A DNA stretch of 64,000 nucleotides from Streptomyces antimycoticus (GCF_005405925.1 NZ_BJHV01000001.1:1-64000), one strand, 5' to 3'. Shown: positions 18,179-26,706, counted from the stretch's first letter. Notes: generated from the letters alone by a model not told the origin. Program-made: numbers and translations.

Positions 18179-19003
18179 TCATCGGGGAGGCGGAGGCGTG
18201 TCGCGTCCGCGGTTGAGCTGGGCCATCAGCTCGCGGTTGGCCGCGCGGGCGGCGGCGAGCTCGTCGCCCTGGTCCTGGAGCTTGAGCTCCAGGTCGACGA
18301 CTTGCTGTTCGAGGGTGGTGATCTGGGCCTGGAGCTGTTCGGTGTCGTCGGGGCCGCCGACGCCGGACTCGCGCCAGACAAGCTCGCCCAGGATCTCGCT
18401 GAGGCGGGCTTCGAGGCGGCGGACCTGGGCGGCGAGGCGGGCGGTGCGTGCGTCGGCTGCCGCCAGGTCGGCCTGGAGCGAGGCCCGGCTGACGGCCGGG
18501 CCCCGGCCGCCGGGGACCGTGGGCGGCTCGGCCGCCTGAGCGTGGATCTGGCCGAGCAGGTCGCGGTGGCGGTAGAGGAAGGTGCGGTCGACGCCCGCGC
18601 GACGGGCGATGGCCGCGACGCTGACCTCCAAGCCGTCCTTCGCGGCCTCGGCCAGGGCAGTGAGGGCGCGCAGCTCCAGGAGGCGCATAGTGCGGCGGGC
18701 GGTGAGGCGGTGGGCGCGCAGGACAGTCAGCCGGGTGACGGGCAGGGCAGCGATCCAGGCGGTGGCGGCTTCCCAGGCGGGCTGACGGCCGCCGGGAAAG
18801 CGGCCCGGGAGCAGGGGCGGTTTACCCAGAGCGGCCAGAGGGTCATGGGCGAGGCCGGTTTCGCTGGTGGTGCCCGGGCCGGGGTGCAGGGTGATCCTGC
18901 CGGACGGCGGGTGGTGGGCAGCCAGGGCGGTGTGGGTGTGGATCGCGTCGTCATGGCGGTCGATGACCACGGTGACGGGCGGCGGTGGCGCGGCGAGGGG
19001 CAT
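18179..19003 (-). CDS. DUF6262-like HTH/coiled-coil protein, fourth gene of the transposition operon
   Basis: A 274-aa protein. The N-terminal part (about 8-100) is not recognised. The centre carries a helix-turn-helix, VAAIARRAGVDRTFLYRHRD (about 130-150), very like DUF6262 proteins that accompany actinobacterial recombinases. The C-terminal third is a heptad-rich coiled coil (LQADLAAADARTARLAAQVR, LQAQITTLEQQVVDLELKLQ). It follows the small ATPase gene by 13 bases. In this position it could do the job TniQ does elsewhere, tying the machinery to a target or regulating it; that is inference. Confidence 0.65.
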   Translation of the reverse strand: MPLAAPPPPVTVVIDRHDDAIHTHTALAAHHPPSGRITLHPGPGTTSETGLAHDPLAALGKPPLLPGRFPGGRQPAWEAATAWIAALPVTRLTVLRAHRLTARRTMRLLELRALTALAEAAKDGLEVSVAAIARRAGVDRTFLYRHRDLLGQIHAQAAEPPTVPGGRGPAVSRASLQADLAAADARTARLAAQVRRLEARLSEILGELVWRESGVGGPDDTEQLQAQITTLEQQVVDLELKLQDQGDELAAARAANRELMAQLNRGRDTPPPPR

Positions 19004-19016
19004 GGCGGTGGGGTGG

Positions 19017-19763
19017 TCAGGCGAGGCGGCTGAAGGCCCAGCGCAGCAGTTCCTGGTCGACGCGGGGGCGGCCGGTGCGGGCCAGGGCGGTGCGGGTGTG
19101 GGCGGTCAGTTGGGCCCAGGCGCGGAAGTTGCCGTGTGCGGCGTGGCTGTCGGCGAAGGTGATGTCGTCGGGGTCGGCGTCGGCCCAGATGGGGTGGAAC
19201 AGAGGGATGACGTCGAGGACTTCGCTGGGTGTGAGGCGGGTGAAGTGCTGCCAGATGAAGATGCGGGAGGAGAGCATCGGTTCGCGGCGCAGCACGGTGT
19301 GGCAGCCCTCGCCGCCGACGAAGATGATCGCGAGCTGGGTGGAGGGTTCGTCCCACAGGTAGCGGAAGTACTCGAACGCCTCGCCGTTGAGCCACTGGGC
19401 CTCGTCGACGAGGAAAGTGCGGGGGCGTTCGGCCAGGGCGGTCTTCAGCAGGCGGTCGAATTCGCTGGGGTGGCGCGGTGGCTCGCCGGCCAGGTCGAGG
19501 GCGGTGAACAGTTCATAGCACACCGCTCGGGCGGTGGGCCGGGCCCGGAAGGTGATCTTGCGGACGTCCTCGCCGGCGGGTTCGAGTTCGCGCAGGCAGG
19601 TGTTGACGGCGAGGGTTTTGCCGAAGCCGGCGCCGCCGTGGATGCACATCATCGCGCGGGCGGCGACGGTGTCGGTGATGTTCTCGCGGGCGGTGAGCAG
19701 GGCGCGGGTGGTGACCACGGAGGCGTCGGGCAGGTCGACGTACTGGTAGGTGGCCGCGGTCAC
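19017..19763 (-). CDS. Small AAA+ ATPase, MuB/TniB-like
   Basis: A 248-aa AAA+ protein with Walker A CIHGGAGFGKTL (Lys49) and Walker B RTFLVDEAQWLN (about 115-126). A sensor-like segment (AIIFVGGEG) and a helical lid ending GNFRAWAQLTAHT follow, as in MuB-type ATPases. The GTG start at 19763 overlaps the transposase stop (GTGA). It resembles the C-terminal ATPase part of the gene at 21490-22752 (shared GNFR-WA-LT and F-PLW/F-PIW segments), so the two are paralogues with different accessory regions. Confidence 0.85.
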   Translation of the reverse strand: MTAATYQYVDLPDASVVTTRALLTARENITDTVAARAMMCIHGGAGFGKTLAVNTCLRELEPAGEDVRKITFRARPTARAVCYELFTALDLAGEPPRHPSEFDRLLKTALAERPRTFLVDEAQWLNGEAFEYFRYLWDEPSTQLAIIFVGGEGCHTVLRREPMLSSRIFIWQHFTRLTPSEVLDVIPLFHPIWADADPDDITFADSHAAHGNFRAWAQLTAHTRTALARTGRPRVDQELLRWAFSRLA

Positions 19764-21493
19764 GAGGCGTCTCCGTCTTCGTCGGTGGTGGAGGGTACGG
19801 CCCGTCCGGCCGGGCCGTCGGGGACTGCGGGGGCGGAGTCACGGCCTGGCGGGAGCGGGGCGGGGCGGGCCGTCGTGGTCAGCGCGGCCAGGGATGGCGG
19901 GGTACGCCAGTCGGCCGGGGGCGCGGCGGGCGGGATGACGTCCGGCAGCGCGAGCTGCGACAGGCTGGTGTCGGCGTTCCGGGCGAGTTCGGTGTCGGCC
20001 TGTGCACCGGTCAGTGCGCCGAGCCGCCGAGGGGGTTCGGCCTGGGTAGCGGCGGCGTAGCGCTCGCGCTGGGCAGCTTCGAGGTCCTTCTTCAGACGGC
20101 GGCTGCGGGCGGCCCGGGCTCGCCGTACGGCGCTGACCTGTTCCTCAGTGGCCTGGTCGGCCAGGTCCGCGGGTCCGAGGTAGCGGCCGGTGGCGGCGTG
20201 GTAGACCTCGATGCGGTGGTCGTGGTGGGGCATGAAGCGGATGCGGACCTGGGTTCCGGCCTGGCCGGTCATCCACGGCCCCACGTAGTCGCGTTTCCTG
20301 AAGCGGATGCCGCGGGTGGTCAGCGTGCGGGTGCCGGCGTCCTCCAGGGTGAACGTCCACAGATCCGCGGCCGGCACGTCCCGCAGCGGGGTGGGATCGT
20401 CCTGCCACACTTCAAGTGGAGTCCTGCCCCGCAGGGGTGCGGGGCAGTGTTCGGTGTTCCACCACCGTGTCCAGTCCAGCAGCCGGGCGGTGAAGTCCTC
20501 GAAGCCGAGCAGCACCTCGTCCTTCGGGCGGGAAGGCCGTTTGCCGGGGCGCGGCTGGCGGGCATAGCCGGGCAGCGCGGCCAGGAACATGCTCTCCACC
20601 GCCCGGTTCAGCCCCTCCACAGTGCCCTTGAGGTGGGGGGTGTAGGCGGGCAGGTCCTCCACCGTCACGTCCAGGAGGTCGAACGCGGCGGTTACCGTCC
20701 GGGACAGGAAGTCCTTGCCACGGTCGACACGTACTTTCTCGGGCAGGCCGCCGAACGGGCCGTAGGGGTCCTCGCGCAGGACTGCGGAGCGCAGCGCGGA
20801 CAGCACCGACTCCCGCGACGGATGCACCGGTGTCACCGCGACACCGGTGATCGCGTTGGTGGCGCAGTCGGTGAACCAGGTGATCCACGGCCGGCGGGCC
20901 CTGCCATCAACGTCGACCAGAACCGGGGCCTGCACGTGGTCGGTCTCCCACACCTGGTTGCGCCAACCCCGCGGCCGGGCCAGGAACACATCGTGCTTAC
21001 GTGCCGCCCGCTCCCCACCCGCAAGTCCGGCCCGCTCCCCCGGCGTCAGATCACGGTGGATCGCCCGGTGCAGCGTCGGAATCGACGGAGGCGGGCCCCC
21101 CTCGCCCCTGGCCGCGCGAGCGGTCAGCTCACGATGGACCGCCGCGACGTTGCCCTTCCACAAGGCCAGCAGGCGGCGCACTTCGGGGGTGACAGAGAAG
21201 CGGTCCCGGCTCTGGGCCCGCGCCCCGGGCTCCTCAGCGGCGGCTTCATCGCGCTCGGCAGCGGCCAGCCACCGCCACACCGTGCGCTCAGTCACTTCCA
21301 ACGAGTCCGCCATCAGCCGTACGTGTCGGGTCGTCAGTCTCTGTTCCTGCCGCAGGGCTAGCAGCCTGCGCACGGCAGGGCCGCGCAGCGCCGACAGGGA
21401 GGAAGAAGGCAGGCCTCCCCGCACGCCCCCGCTCTCCCCATGCGCACCGGAGCGGGAAGCGCCCTGTTCCGGCCGCCCGGCTGCGCCAGTCAC
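19760..21493 (-). CDS. DDE transposase (Mu/Tn7 superfamily)
   Basis: 577 aa. The N-terminal bipartite DNA-binding region holds a first HTH (RHVRLMADSLEVTERTVWRW, about 56-76) and a second (NVAAVHRELTARA ... PTLHRAIHRDL, about 115-149). The RNase H core follows with Asp185 (VWETDHVQAPV), Asp257 (VRVDRGKDFLS) and Glu293 (KGTVEGLNRAVE), 36 residues between the last two. A Mu-type barrel (RTPLEVWQDDP, IRFRKRDYVGPWM) and a charged/Pro-rich tail complete it. The GTG at 21493 overlaps the upstream ATPase stop; the frame is open further up but there only shadows that gene. Confidence 0.9.
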   Translation of the reverse strand: MTGAAGRPEQGASRSGAHGESGGVRGGLPSSSLSALRGPAVRRLLALRQEQRLTTRHVRLMADSLEVTERTVWRWLAAAERDEAAAEEPGARAQSRDRFSVTPEVRRLLALWKGNVAAVHRELTARAARGEGGPPPSIPTLHRAIHRDLTPGERAGLAGGERAARKHDVFLARPRGWRNQVWETDHVQAPVLVDVDGRARRPWITWFTDCATNAITGVAVTPVHPSRESVLSALRSAVLREDPYGPFGGLPEKVRVDRGKDFLSRTVTAAFDLLDVTVEDLPAYTPHLKGTVEGLNRAVESMFLAALPGYARQPRPGKRPSRPKDEVLLGFEDFTARLLDWTRWWNTEHCPAPLRGRTPLEVWQDDPTPLRDVPAADLWTFTLEDAGTRTLTTRGIRFRKRDYVGPWMTGQAGTQVRIRFMPHHDHRIEVYHAATGRYLGPADLADQATEEQVSAVRRARAARSRRLKKDLEAAQRERYAAATQAEPPRRLGALTGAQADTELARNADTSLSQLALPDVIPPAAPPADWRTPPSLAALTTTARPAPLPPGRDSAPAVPDGPAGRAVPSTTDEDGDAS

Positions 21494-22752
21494 AGCGACC
21501 CCATGAGCCGTGCGCAGGCCCGCTCCAGCATCTGGCGGTCCACCACCGCCCGGCTCTTGCCATAGGTCTCGGCGGTCAGGTGCGAGGTCAGCTTCGCCCA
21601 GGTCCGGAAGTTGCCGTGTCCCACATGCTCGTCCACCCACGCGACATCGTCCTCGCTCACGTCCTCCCACAGCGGGTGGAAGGCAGCCATCACGGTGGCC
21701 ACCTCGCGCGGACCAAGGCGCGGCACCAGCTCCCAGGTCAGCACCCGAGAGGCCAGCGCAGGCACACGGCGCAGCGCCCGTTCGCCGCCCGCACCCGCGA
21801 GCACAAGTGCCGTGTCCGTGTCCGGGTGGTCCCACAACCCACGCAGAAACTCCAGCGCAGGCCCCGGAAGGCGCTGTGCCTCGTCCAGCACCAGCACACG
21901 AGGCTGCCGTAGCGCGTTCACCAGCATCAGATCGGCCTCTCCCGCCCCGCGCGGCAGACGCCTGCCCAGCTCCAGGGCGTCCGCGAGCACCCGGCGCAGC
22001 TCGGGAACCGTCGGGTGCACACCGACATGGACCCGACGGACCCGGGCCGGGTGCGGCAGCTGCGACAGGGCGTACTGCAACGCGACAGTCTTGCCCTGGC
22101 CGGCATCGCCGTACAGACACGCCACCGCCCCGACCGCGGCCGCGTGCGCGACCGTCCGCAGCACCGACCGCACAGCAGGCGTGTGCACCACCTGCGCGCC
22201 CGGCACCAGGACCGGGACCTGCGCCAGATGCTTCTGCTCCCGCAGAAAAACCTGCCCGCCTGTACCTTGGCCGGCCACGACGTTCAGGCCGAGCTCGCTG
22301 AGCGGATCGGGCCTGCGTGACCCGGCCACCTCAGGCTCCCGCTCGACCATCAACGCCCGGCCCGCCCGGCGGTCCCTGCGGATCACCCGGTGCAGCGTCG
22401 ACGCCGGCGGAACCGACGCCCCGCCGCCAGCCGTGGCCAGCCGGCGCCTCAGCTCAGCGACATTCCCTCCCACCTCGCCCGGCAGCGCCCACACCTCGTC
22501 CGACACCGCATACCCCTGCCGGACCGGCGCCTCCACCTGCCCGGTCGTCTTGGCCTGCTCCAGCCGGCGCCACACCGTACGCTCCGAGACACCCACCGTC
22601 TCAGCGACCGCACGCACATGCCGCGTGGCCAGCTCCCCCGCCTGCTGCCGCTCCAGCAGACGACGCACCACCAACTCCCTGGGCAGCACAGGCCCACGAC
22701 CGGCCTCTACCTGTTGATCCACCCCACGATCACACGGCCCGGCCCACCTCAC
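21490..22752 (-). CDS. AAA+ ATPase with a transposase-like bipartite DNA-binding N-terminus
   Basis: First gene of the operon, 420 aa. Residues about 25-130 match the DNA-binding region of the transposase encoded next to it: HTH one RHVRAVAETVGVSERTVWRR (against RHVRLMADSLEVTERTVWRW) and HTH two with PPASTLHRVIRRD (against PPSIPTLHRAIHRDL). From about 195 it becomes an AAA+ ATPase with Walker A CLYGDAGQGKT (Lys221), Walker B RVLVLDEAQRLP (about 282-293) and the GNFRTWAKLTSH end. Standard MuB/TniB proteins have at most a small N-terminal extension, so this is a domain fusion. It may bind transposon ends itself. The start at 22752 is a GTG; the first 20 residues are uncertain. Confidence 0.85.
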   Translation of the reverse strand: MRWAGPCDRGVDQQVEAGRGPVLPRELVVRRLLERQQAGELATRHVRAVAETVGVSERTVWRRLEQAKTTGQVEAPVRQGYAVSDEVWALPGEVGGNVAELRRRLATAGGGASVPPASTLHRVIRRDRRAGRALMVEREPEVAGSRRPDPLSELGLNVVAGQGTGGQVFLREQKHLAQVPVLVPGAQVVHTPAVRSVLRTVAHAAAVGAVACLYGDAGQGKTVALQYALSQLPHPARVRRVHVGVHPTVPELRRVLADALELGRRLPRGAGEADLMLVNALRQPRVLVLDEAQRLPGPALEFLRGLWDHPDTDTALVLAGAGGERALRRVPALASRVLTWELVPRLGPREVATVMAAFHPLWEDVSEDDVAWVDEHVGHGNFRTWAKLTSHLTAETYGKSRAVVDRQMLERACARLMGSL

Positions 22753-22803
22753 CGCATAAGAACTCTCGAACCTGAGACCGCATCAGCTGCCATGCGATAA
22801 AGC

Positions 22804-22853
22804 CCCACGACAGCGATCCCACCCATCAATCTCTCATCTCATGACAGCGGACC
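22804..22853. repeat. Paired 16-bp motif upstream of the second transposition operon
   Basis: CCCACGACAGCGATCC (22804-22819) and CTCATGACAGCGGACC (22838-22853) agree at 11 of 16 positions, with a common ACAGCG core, and lie 34 bases apart. They sit 50-100 bases upstream of the first gene of the operon. They could be transposase-binding sites at an element end or an operator; neither is shown. Confidence 0.3.
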
Positions 22854-23003
22854 ACCCACCCGCAAACACCCACTGACCAGCCCCGTAACACCAACCCCCG
22901 GACCAGCGCGACCGACTCTCACCACCACCGACACCAACCCAAGAGATCGCACACAGGCGCTCAGCTCCTCAGGCATTGTCGACGGTGAGCATGCCGGGCA
23001 GAG

Positions 23004-23528
23004 TCAGCATCCGGGGCCGATCGGCGGAGACGATGTCAGGGCCAGGGCGGCAATCCGCAGCTGGGCCGTCCACGTCTGCTGGTCAAGCCCCAGCGTGTAC
23101 TCGATGCAGCACTCGCATTGCGGGATCAGCGCCACGAACGATCGCTCGGCCGCGGTCTCGACCTCGGTCTCCCACCAGTCGTCCGTCACCAGGTCGGCGG
23201 GAGCGGTTTCTCCATCGATGAGTCTCGCGGCCAGCCGGCGCAGAGCGTGGCGCCGTGCCAGGCTGGGATCAGGCAACTCGATTCCGGACTCGGCGAGTGC
23301 TTGCTCGAACGCGTCGCGGATATCGCGGGCATCCGCATGACGAGGCCAACCGGCGAGTTCGCACAGCGTCGGGCTGTCCAGACCGGCCGCGAGGGCCTCA
23401 GCAGCGATCACCGGCAGATCCTCGGGGCATATCTCATCCGCCTGATAGCGGCACGCCACCTCCCCCAGAGTTGTCAGGCCACTGTGCAGGAGGGCTTCCG
23501 GTCCCGGCGTCGTTCCTTCTGCTCCCAT
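23004..23528 (-). CDS. Conserved hypothetical protein
   Basis: A 174-aa acidic helical protein (ALLHSGLTTLGEVACRYQAD, LAAGLDSPTLCELAGWPR, ending CECCIEYTLGL and a hydrophobic tail). The start chosen is the ATG at 23528 (MGAEGTTPG); the frame is open to 23663 but that part is low-complexity. The N-terminal part resembles small helical proteins common in Streptomyces; the function is unknown. It lies 112 bases downstream of the cNMP-binding gene on the same strand. Confidence 0.6.
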   Translation of the reverse strand: MGAEGTTPGPEALLHSGLTTLGEVACRYQADEICPEDLPVIAAEALAAGLDSPTLCELAGWPRHADARDIRDAFEQALAESGIELPDPSLARRHALRRLAARLIDGETAPADLVTDDWWETEVETAAERSFVALIPQCECCIEYTLGLDQQTWTAQLRIAALALTSSPPIGPGC

Positions 23529-23640
23529 GGCTCCTACGGTGTCAGTCGGGCTGTCCGCGGCACCACCGTCCCTCAGGTCCGGCCGGGATGCCGGACGCGC
23601 CGGCGGAGTCTCGGGCACCTGAGACCTCCGCCCATCGCCT

Positions 23641-24102
23641 TCAGGACACGTCGCCTGCGCCATAGGGCGCGTACAGGCCCAGCAACCACACCCGGGCCGC
23701 CCTGAGCCGGTCCGCTATCACCCCGGCCACATAGGAACACAGGACGTGATCAAGCGCCGGGTCCTTCTGGCACAGCTCACGGACCGCCTCCGCATCGAAC
23801 TCGTAGGCACGGGCCGGGCTGCTCGCCTCGGCTCCCAGGTGCCAGCGCCGGGGAGCGACGAACCAGGACCAGCCCAGCATTTTCCCGGCACCGAGGGTCT
23901 CGACGACCGCCGCACGCCGACCCGGCACGTGAAGATCGAGGGCGACCGTCCCCGTGTGGATGATCCAGAAGCGGTCGGCCTTGCCACCCTCGTCGAAGAC
24001 ACGCTCGCCCGTCTCGAAGGACACCTCACGGGCGAGTGACATGAGCTGGTCGCGGTGGTCCTTGGTCAGGGCGCCGAAAACGCCCGCCCTTGCACCGGCC
24101 AT
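23641..24102 (-). CDS. Cyclic nucleotide-binding domain protein (Crp/Fnr-type sensor without HTH)
   Basis: A 153-aa protein consisting of one cNMP-binding beta-barrel: GERVFDEGGKADRFWIIHTG, VPGRRAAVVETLGAGKMLGW and the helix AVRELCQKDPALDHVLCSYV. There is no C-terminal DNA-binding domain, so it is a stand-alone sensor or partner protein. The phosphate-binding cassette (GxxxG..R[ST]A) is poor (GWSWFVAPRRWH), so ligand binding is doubtful. The start ATG at 24102 (MAGARAGVF) fits the domain edge better than 24171. Confidence 0.7.
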   Translation of the reverse strand: MAGARAGVFGALTKDHRDQLMSLAREVSFETGERVFDEGGKADRFWIIHTGTVALDLHVPGRRAAVVETLGAGKMLGWSWFVAPRRWHLGAEASSPARAYEFDAEAVRELCQKDPALDHVLCSYVAGVIADRLRAARVWLLGLYAPYGAGDVS

Positions 24103-24245
24103 GGCCTTCACCCTTCCCTGGTCTCGAAGGCCGAGGACGGACCTCCTGTCCCGTCGTGGACGCCCCGGCACACGGGACGCGCCGGACTTCGCCGGCGAGA
24201 CCGAGCAGCCGCTGTTCCCGCTGGACTGCGGGCGACCGGCGCGTA

Positions 24246-24644
24246 TTAAGCCGGTCCCTCGCCGTAGGGCGTGGTGATGAACTCGGCCAGGACCGTTCCG
24301 CCGGGGTCGAGGGTGTAGAGCCCACGACCGCCGTCATTGTGGTTGATCTTGCCCTCACGGGATTTGCCCGGGTCCGGCCAGAAAGGGACGTCGTTCTTCT
24401 TCAGGCAGGCCAGGACCGTGTCGAACTCTTCGTCGGTCACGAGGAAGGCGATGTGGCTTTCGTTGATTCGATCGTGGGGGACCAGGTCGTCGGCGAAGTC
24501 GATGCTGACGTTGTTCGCCGTGGTGACCTGGGTGAATCGACCCCAGTTCAGGGGAGTGGGGGCGTGCATCAGGTCGGCAAGAAACGCGGCGGACTCTCGC
24601 CGGTTGCGGCAATGGACGATGATGTGGTTCAACGCATGTGCCAT
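24246..24644 (-). CDS. VOC-superfamily (glyoxalase/dioxygenase-like) protein
   Basis: A 132-aa single-domain vicinal-oxygen-chelate protein. The paired beta-alpha-beta modules are visible: HALNHIIVHCRNRRESAAFL and INESHIAFLVTDEEFDTVLA, then GRGLYTLDPGGTVLAEFIT. Likely metal ligands are His8 in the first strand, His of ESHIAF, and Glu of LAEF. The ATG at 24644 has an AAGGAG ribosome site at good spacing. It lies just downstream of the broken LLM oxidoreductase gene on the same strand. The substrate cannot be told. Confidence 0.8.
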   Translation of the reverse strand: MAHALNHIIVHCRNRRESAAFLADLMHAPTPLNWGRFTQVTTANNVSIDFADDLVPHDRINESHIAFLVTDEEFDTVLACLKKNDVPFWPDPGKSREGKINHNDGGRGLYTLDPGGTVLAEFITTPYGEGPA

Positions 24645-24784
24645 TTCGGCTCCTTGAGAGTGGGAGTGGGCCCGCACCGACGGGAGAGAGCGCACCGTGC
24701 CGCCGAGGGCTGTCGGTCCGCGGTGGCTGCGAGGCCGGGTGTGCCGGTCTCCTGTCATTGGCCGAGGGCCTCTGGGGTGCCGGG

Positions 24785-25678
24785 TCAGCCCGTGCGCACT
24801 GGGGGTATCCGGGATGTGAGTTCGTCGCCGAGGAGGTCGGCGAGCAGGTCGATCTGCCGGGGATTGACGTCGTTGCCCACGAAGACGAGTTCGTCGAGTC
24901 CGGCTGCGTCGTAGGCGGCGATGGTTGCGCGGATCTGGTCGGGGGTGGTGGCCGCCGTGTCGATGACGTGCCGGACGTAGTCGGGGCCGGCGAAGGCGTA
25001 GTAGTCGCTGACGGCGCGAGCGAGCGACGTGTGGGCGTGGTCGCCGAGGGCGAACATCACCGTGGCTCTGGTACGCGGGCGGCCTTGTCTGCCTGCCTGC
25101 GCCCACTGGCCGCGGACGCGGGCGGCGAAGGCGGTGAATTCGTCGATGTCGCCGTTTCCGGCGATCCATCCGGTTCCGTGGGAGGCGATGCGTCGCAGTG
25201 TCGCCTGGGAGGTACCCCCGAACCATCATGCCGGCCCCCCGGGGGTGACCGGGGCCGGCCCCACCTCCTGTTCGCCTCGCCAGATGGCGGCGACGCGTTC
25301 CACCAGCAGGTCCAAGGCGCGTCCTCGGGCCGTGAAGTCCAGGCCGCTTGCCCGGTAGTCGTCCTCCCTGGCTCCGGGAGCAACGCCCAGATGCAGCCGC
25401 CCGGGGCCGGCGATCCGGTCCAAGGTCGCCGCCGCCTTGGCGAACAGCGCGGGGTTGGTGTGCAGCGGGGCGATCAGCACGCTGGTGACCAACCGGATGC
25501 CTCCGGTGGCCCCGGCTGCCGCGGCCAACGTGATCAAAGGCTCCGGGGTGCTCCAGGCCAGACGGTCACTGGCGATCAGTGAGGCGAATTTCCGTTCCTC
25601 GGCCCGCCGCGCCCACGCCGCCAAGGTGTGTCCCTCGACCCCTGTGACGTGACCGGGCAGCCCTATCCCGATCTCCAC
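24785..25678 (-). pseudogene. LLM-class (F420-dependent) oxidoreductase with an in-frame stop
   Basis: The frame begins MEIGIGLPGHVTGVEGHTLA and shows the LLM barrel features ASDRLAWSTPEPLITLAAAA, RLVTSVLIAP and LHLGVAPG. After TPGGPA a TGA occurs at 25226-25228 and the same frame continues WFGGTSQATLRRIASHGTGW to AAGLDELVFVGNDVNPRQID and a TGA at 24785. Read through, the protein is 297 aa, normal for the family, so a single nonsense change inactivates it. No frameshift is involved. Cofactor F420 use is inferred from family likeness only. Confidence 0.8.
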
Positions 25679-25835
25679 CGTTTCCTCCTTCGGATCGGCC
25701 TGGATGTGATGCCGCCCGCACCTGCTGACAGGCGCGATTCGTCAGCAGCAGGCGAGGCGGACGATCTGCCCTGGCCGCGGGCGCGGCTCACCGCGCCTGT
25801 GTCGTGTGCTGAGGGCGCTTCCGGCTCGTGACGGG

Positions 25836-26573
25836 TCAGCCCTTGACCGTGCCGCCGAACATCTCCGGAACCAAGTCGGCCTGCTCGTCGCCGCTCCTGA
25901 TCAGGTCGAGGATCGCGTCGGCAACACCCTCGGGCGACTGCGGTTGCAGTCCACTGGAGGCTTCCATCTGCAGCGCGTCCTCGACGCTGCCGCGGACCGT
26001 CCCGACGAACTCGGTCTTGGTGATCGACGGGAACATCAACGACACGGCGATGCCGGCGTCGGCGGCCTCGGCGCGGGCGATGGCCGAGAGCTTCTGCAGA
26101 GCCGCCTTGGATGCGGCATACGCACCGGACCCGGGCAGTGTCGACCAGGTGATGCCAGAGCTCACGTTGACGATGGCTCCCCTTTCCCGCTCGCGCATCT
26201 GCGGAAGGACCGCCTGCATCAGCACCAGGGGCGCGATGAGATTGAGCTCGAGGAGAGCCCGGAAGTCGTCGGGGTCGATGGCGTCAACAGTGGCCTGCAG
26301 CCCCTGGCCGGCATTGTTCACCAGCACATCGATCCGCCCGAACTTCCCGGTCGCTGCACGTACGGCCGCCTCGACCTGAGTTCGGTCCGTCACGTCGCAC
26401 GGCACGGCCAGGGCCACGTCCTCGCCCAGTTCCTCAGCGAGCTGCCGGATGCGCTCCTCGCGGCGTGCGATGAGGACCACTCGCGCCCCGGCCAGGGAGG
26501 CGGCTCGGGCAGTGGCCGCTCCGATGCCCGACGACGCTCCGGTCACAAGCACGACGGATCCTTTGATGTCCAT
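25836..26573 (-). CDS. SDR-family oxidoreductase
   Basis: A classical short-chain dehydrogenase of 245 aa. TGASSGIG binds NAD(P), CDVTD and NNAG follow, and the catalytic Ser...Tyr-x3-Lys is present (IVNVSSGITW, GAYAASKAALQ). The Arg residues after the first strand (LIARREERI) suggest NADP. The ATG at 26573 has an AGGAGG ribosome site 6 bases upstream. It is divergent from the MarR gene at 26707, with a tandem palindromic operator between them, so it is probably repressed by MarR. Confidence 0.9.
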   Translation of the reverse strand: MDIKGSVVLVTGASSGIGAATARAASLAGARVVLIARREERIRQLAEELGEDVALAVPCDVTDRTQVEAAVRAATGKFGRIDVLVNNAGQGLQATVDAIDPDDFRALLELNLIAPLVLMQAVLPQMRERERGAIVNVSSGITWSTLPGSGAYAASKAALQKLSAIARAEAADAGIAVSLMFPSITKTEFVGTVRGSVEDALQMEASSGLQPQSPEGVADAILDLIRSGDEQADLVPEMFGGTVKG

Positions 26574-26660
26574 GAACGGTTCCTCCTGTGTGGACCGGGG
26601 AGTTCCCCGGAAGAAGCGATGGCTATGGCGCCAGATCGTTCGGTACACTCACCATTGACG

Positions 26661-26688
26661 CTATCACGCGATAGCTATCACGCAATAG
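26661..26688. promoter_or_regulatory. Tandem palindromic operator for the MarR/SDR pair
   Basis: CTATCACGCGATAG (26661-26674) is followed without a gap by CTATCACGCAATAG (26675-26688). Each is CTATC/GATAG dyad symmetric around a 4-base centre, the second with one mismatch. The pair lies between the divergent starts, 19 bases before the MarR ATG and 88 bases before the SDR ATG, where MarR proteins typically bind. Confidence 0.7.
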
Positions 26689-26706
26689 GAAGGGCGTCGT
26701 CACGGT

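Larger units (their letters stand above)
18179..22752 (-). mobile_element. Second Mu/Tn7-like transposition module with two ATPases
   Basis: Four minus-strand genes in the order HTH-AAA+ ATPase, DDE transposase, AAA+ ATPase, DUF6262-like HTH/coiled-coil protein. The first three overlap by GTGA and the last starts 13 bases on, so they form one coupled operon. The transposase differs clearly in sequence and length from the tniA at the window start, so this is an independent element. Its DNA ends were not found. Confidence 0.7.

Noticed and set aside
19760..22120. Longer start for the second transposase
   Set aside because: The extension merely shadows the upstream ATPase; the GTG at 21493 overlaps its stop as in the other genes of the operon.
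22929..22933. CGACA as a possible right end of the dual-ATPase element
   Set aside because: A 5-base match in C/A-rich sequence with no partner end or target duplication seen.
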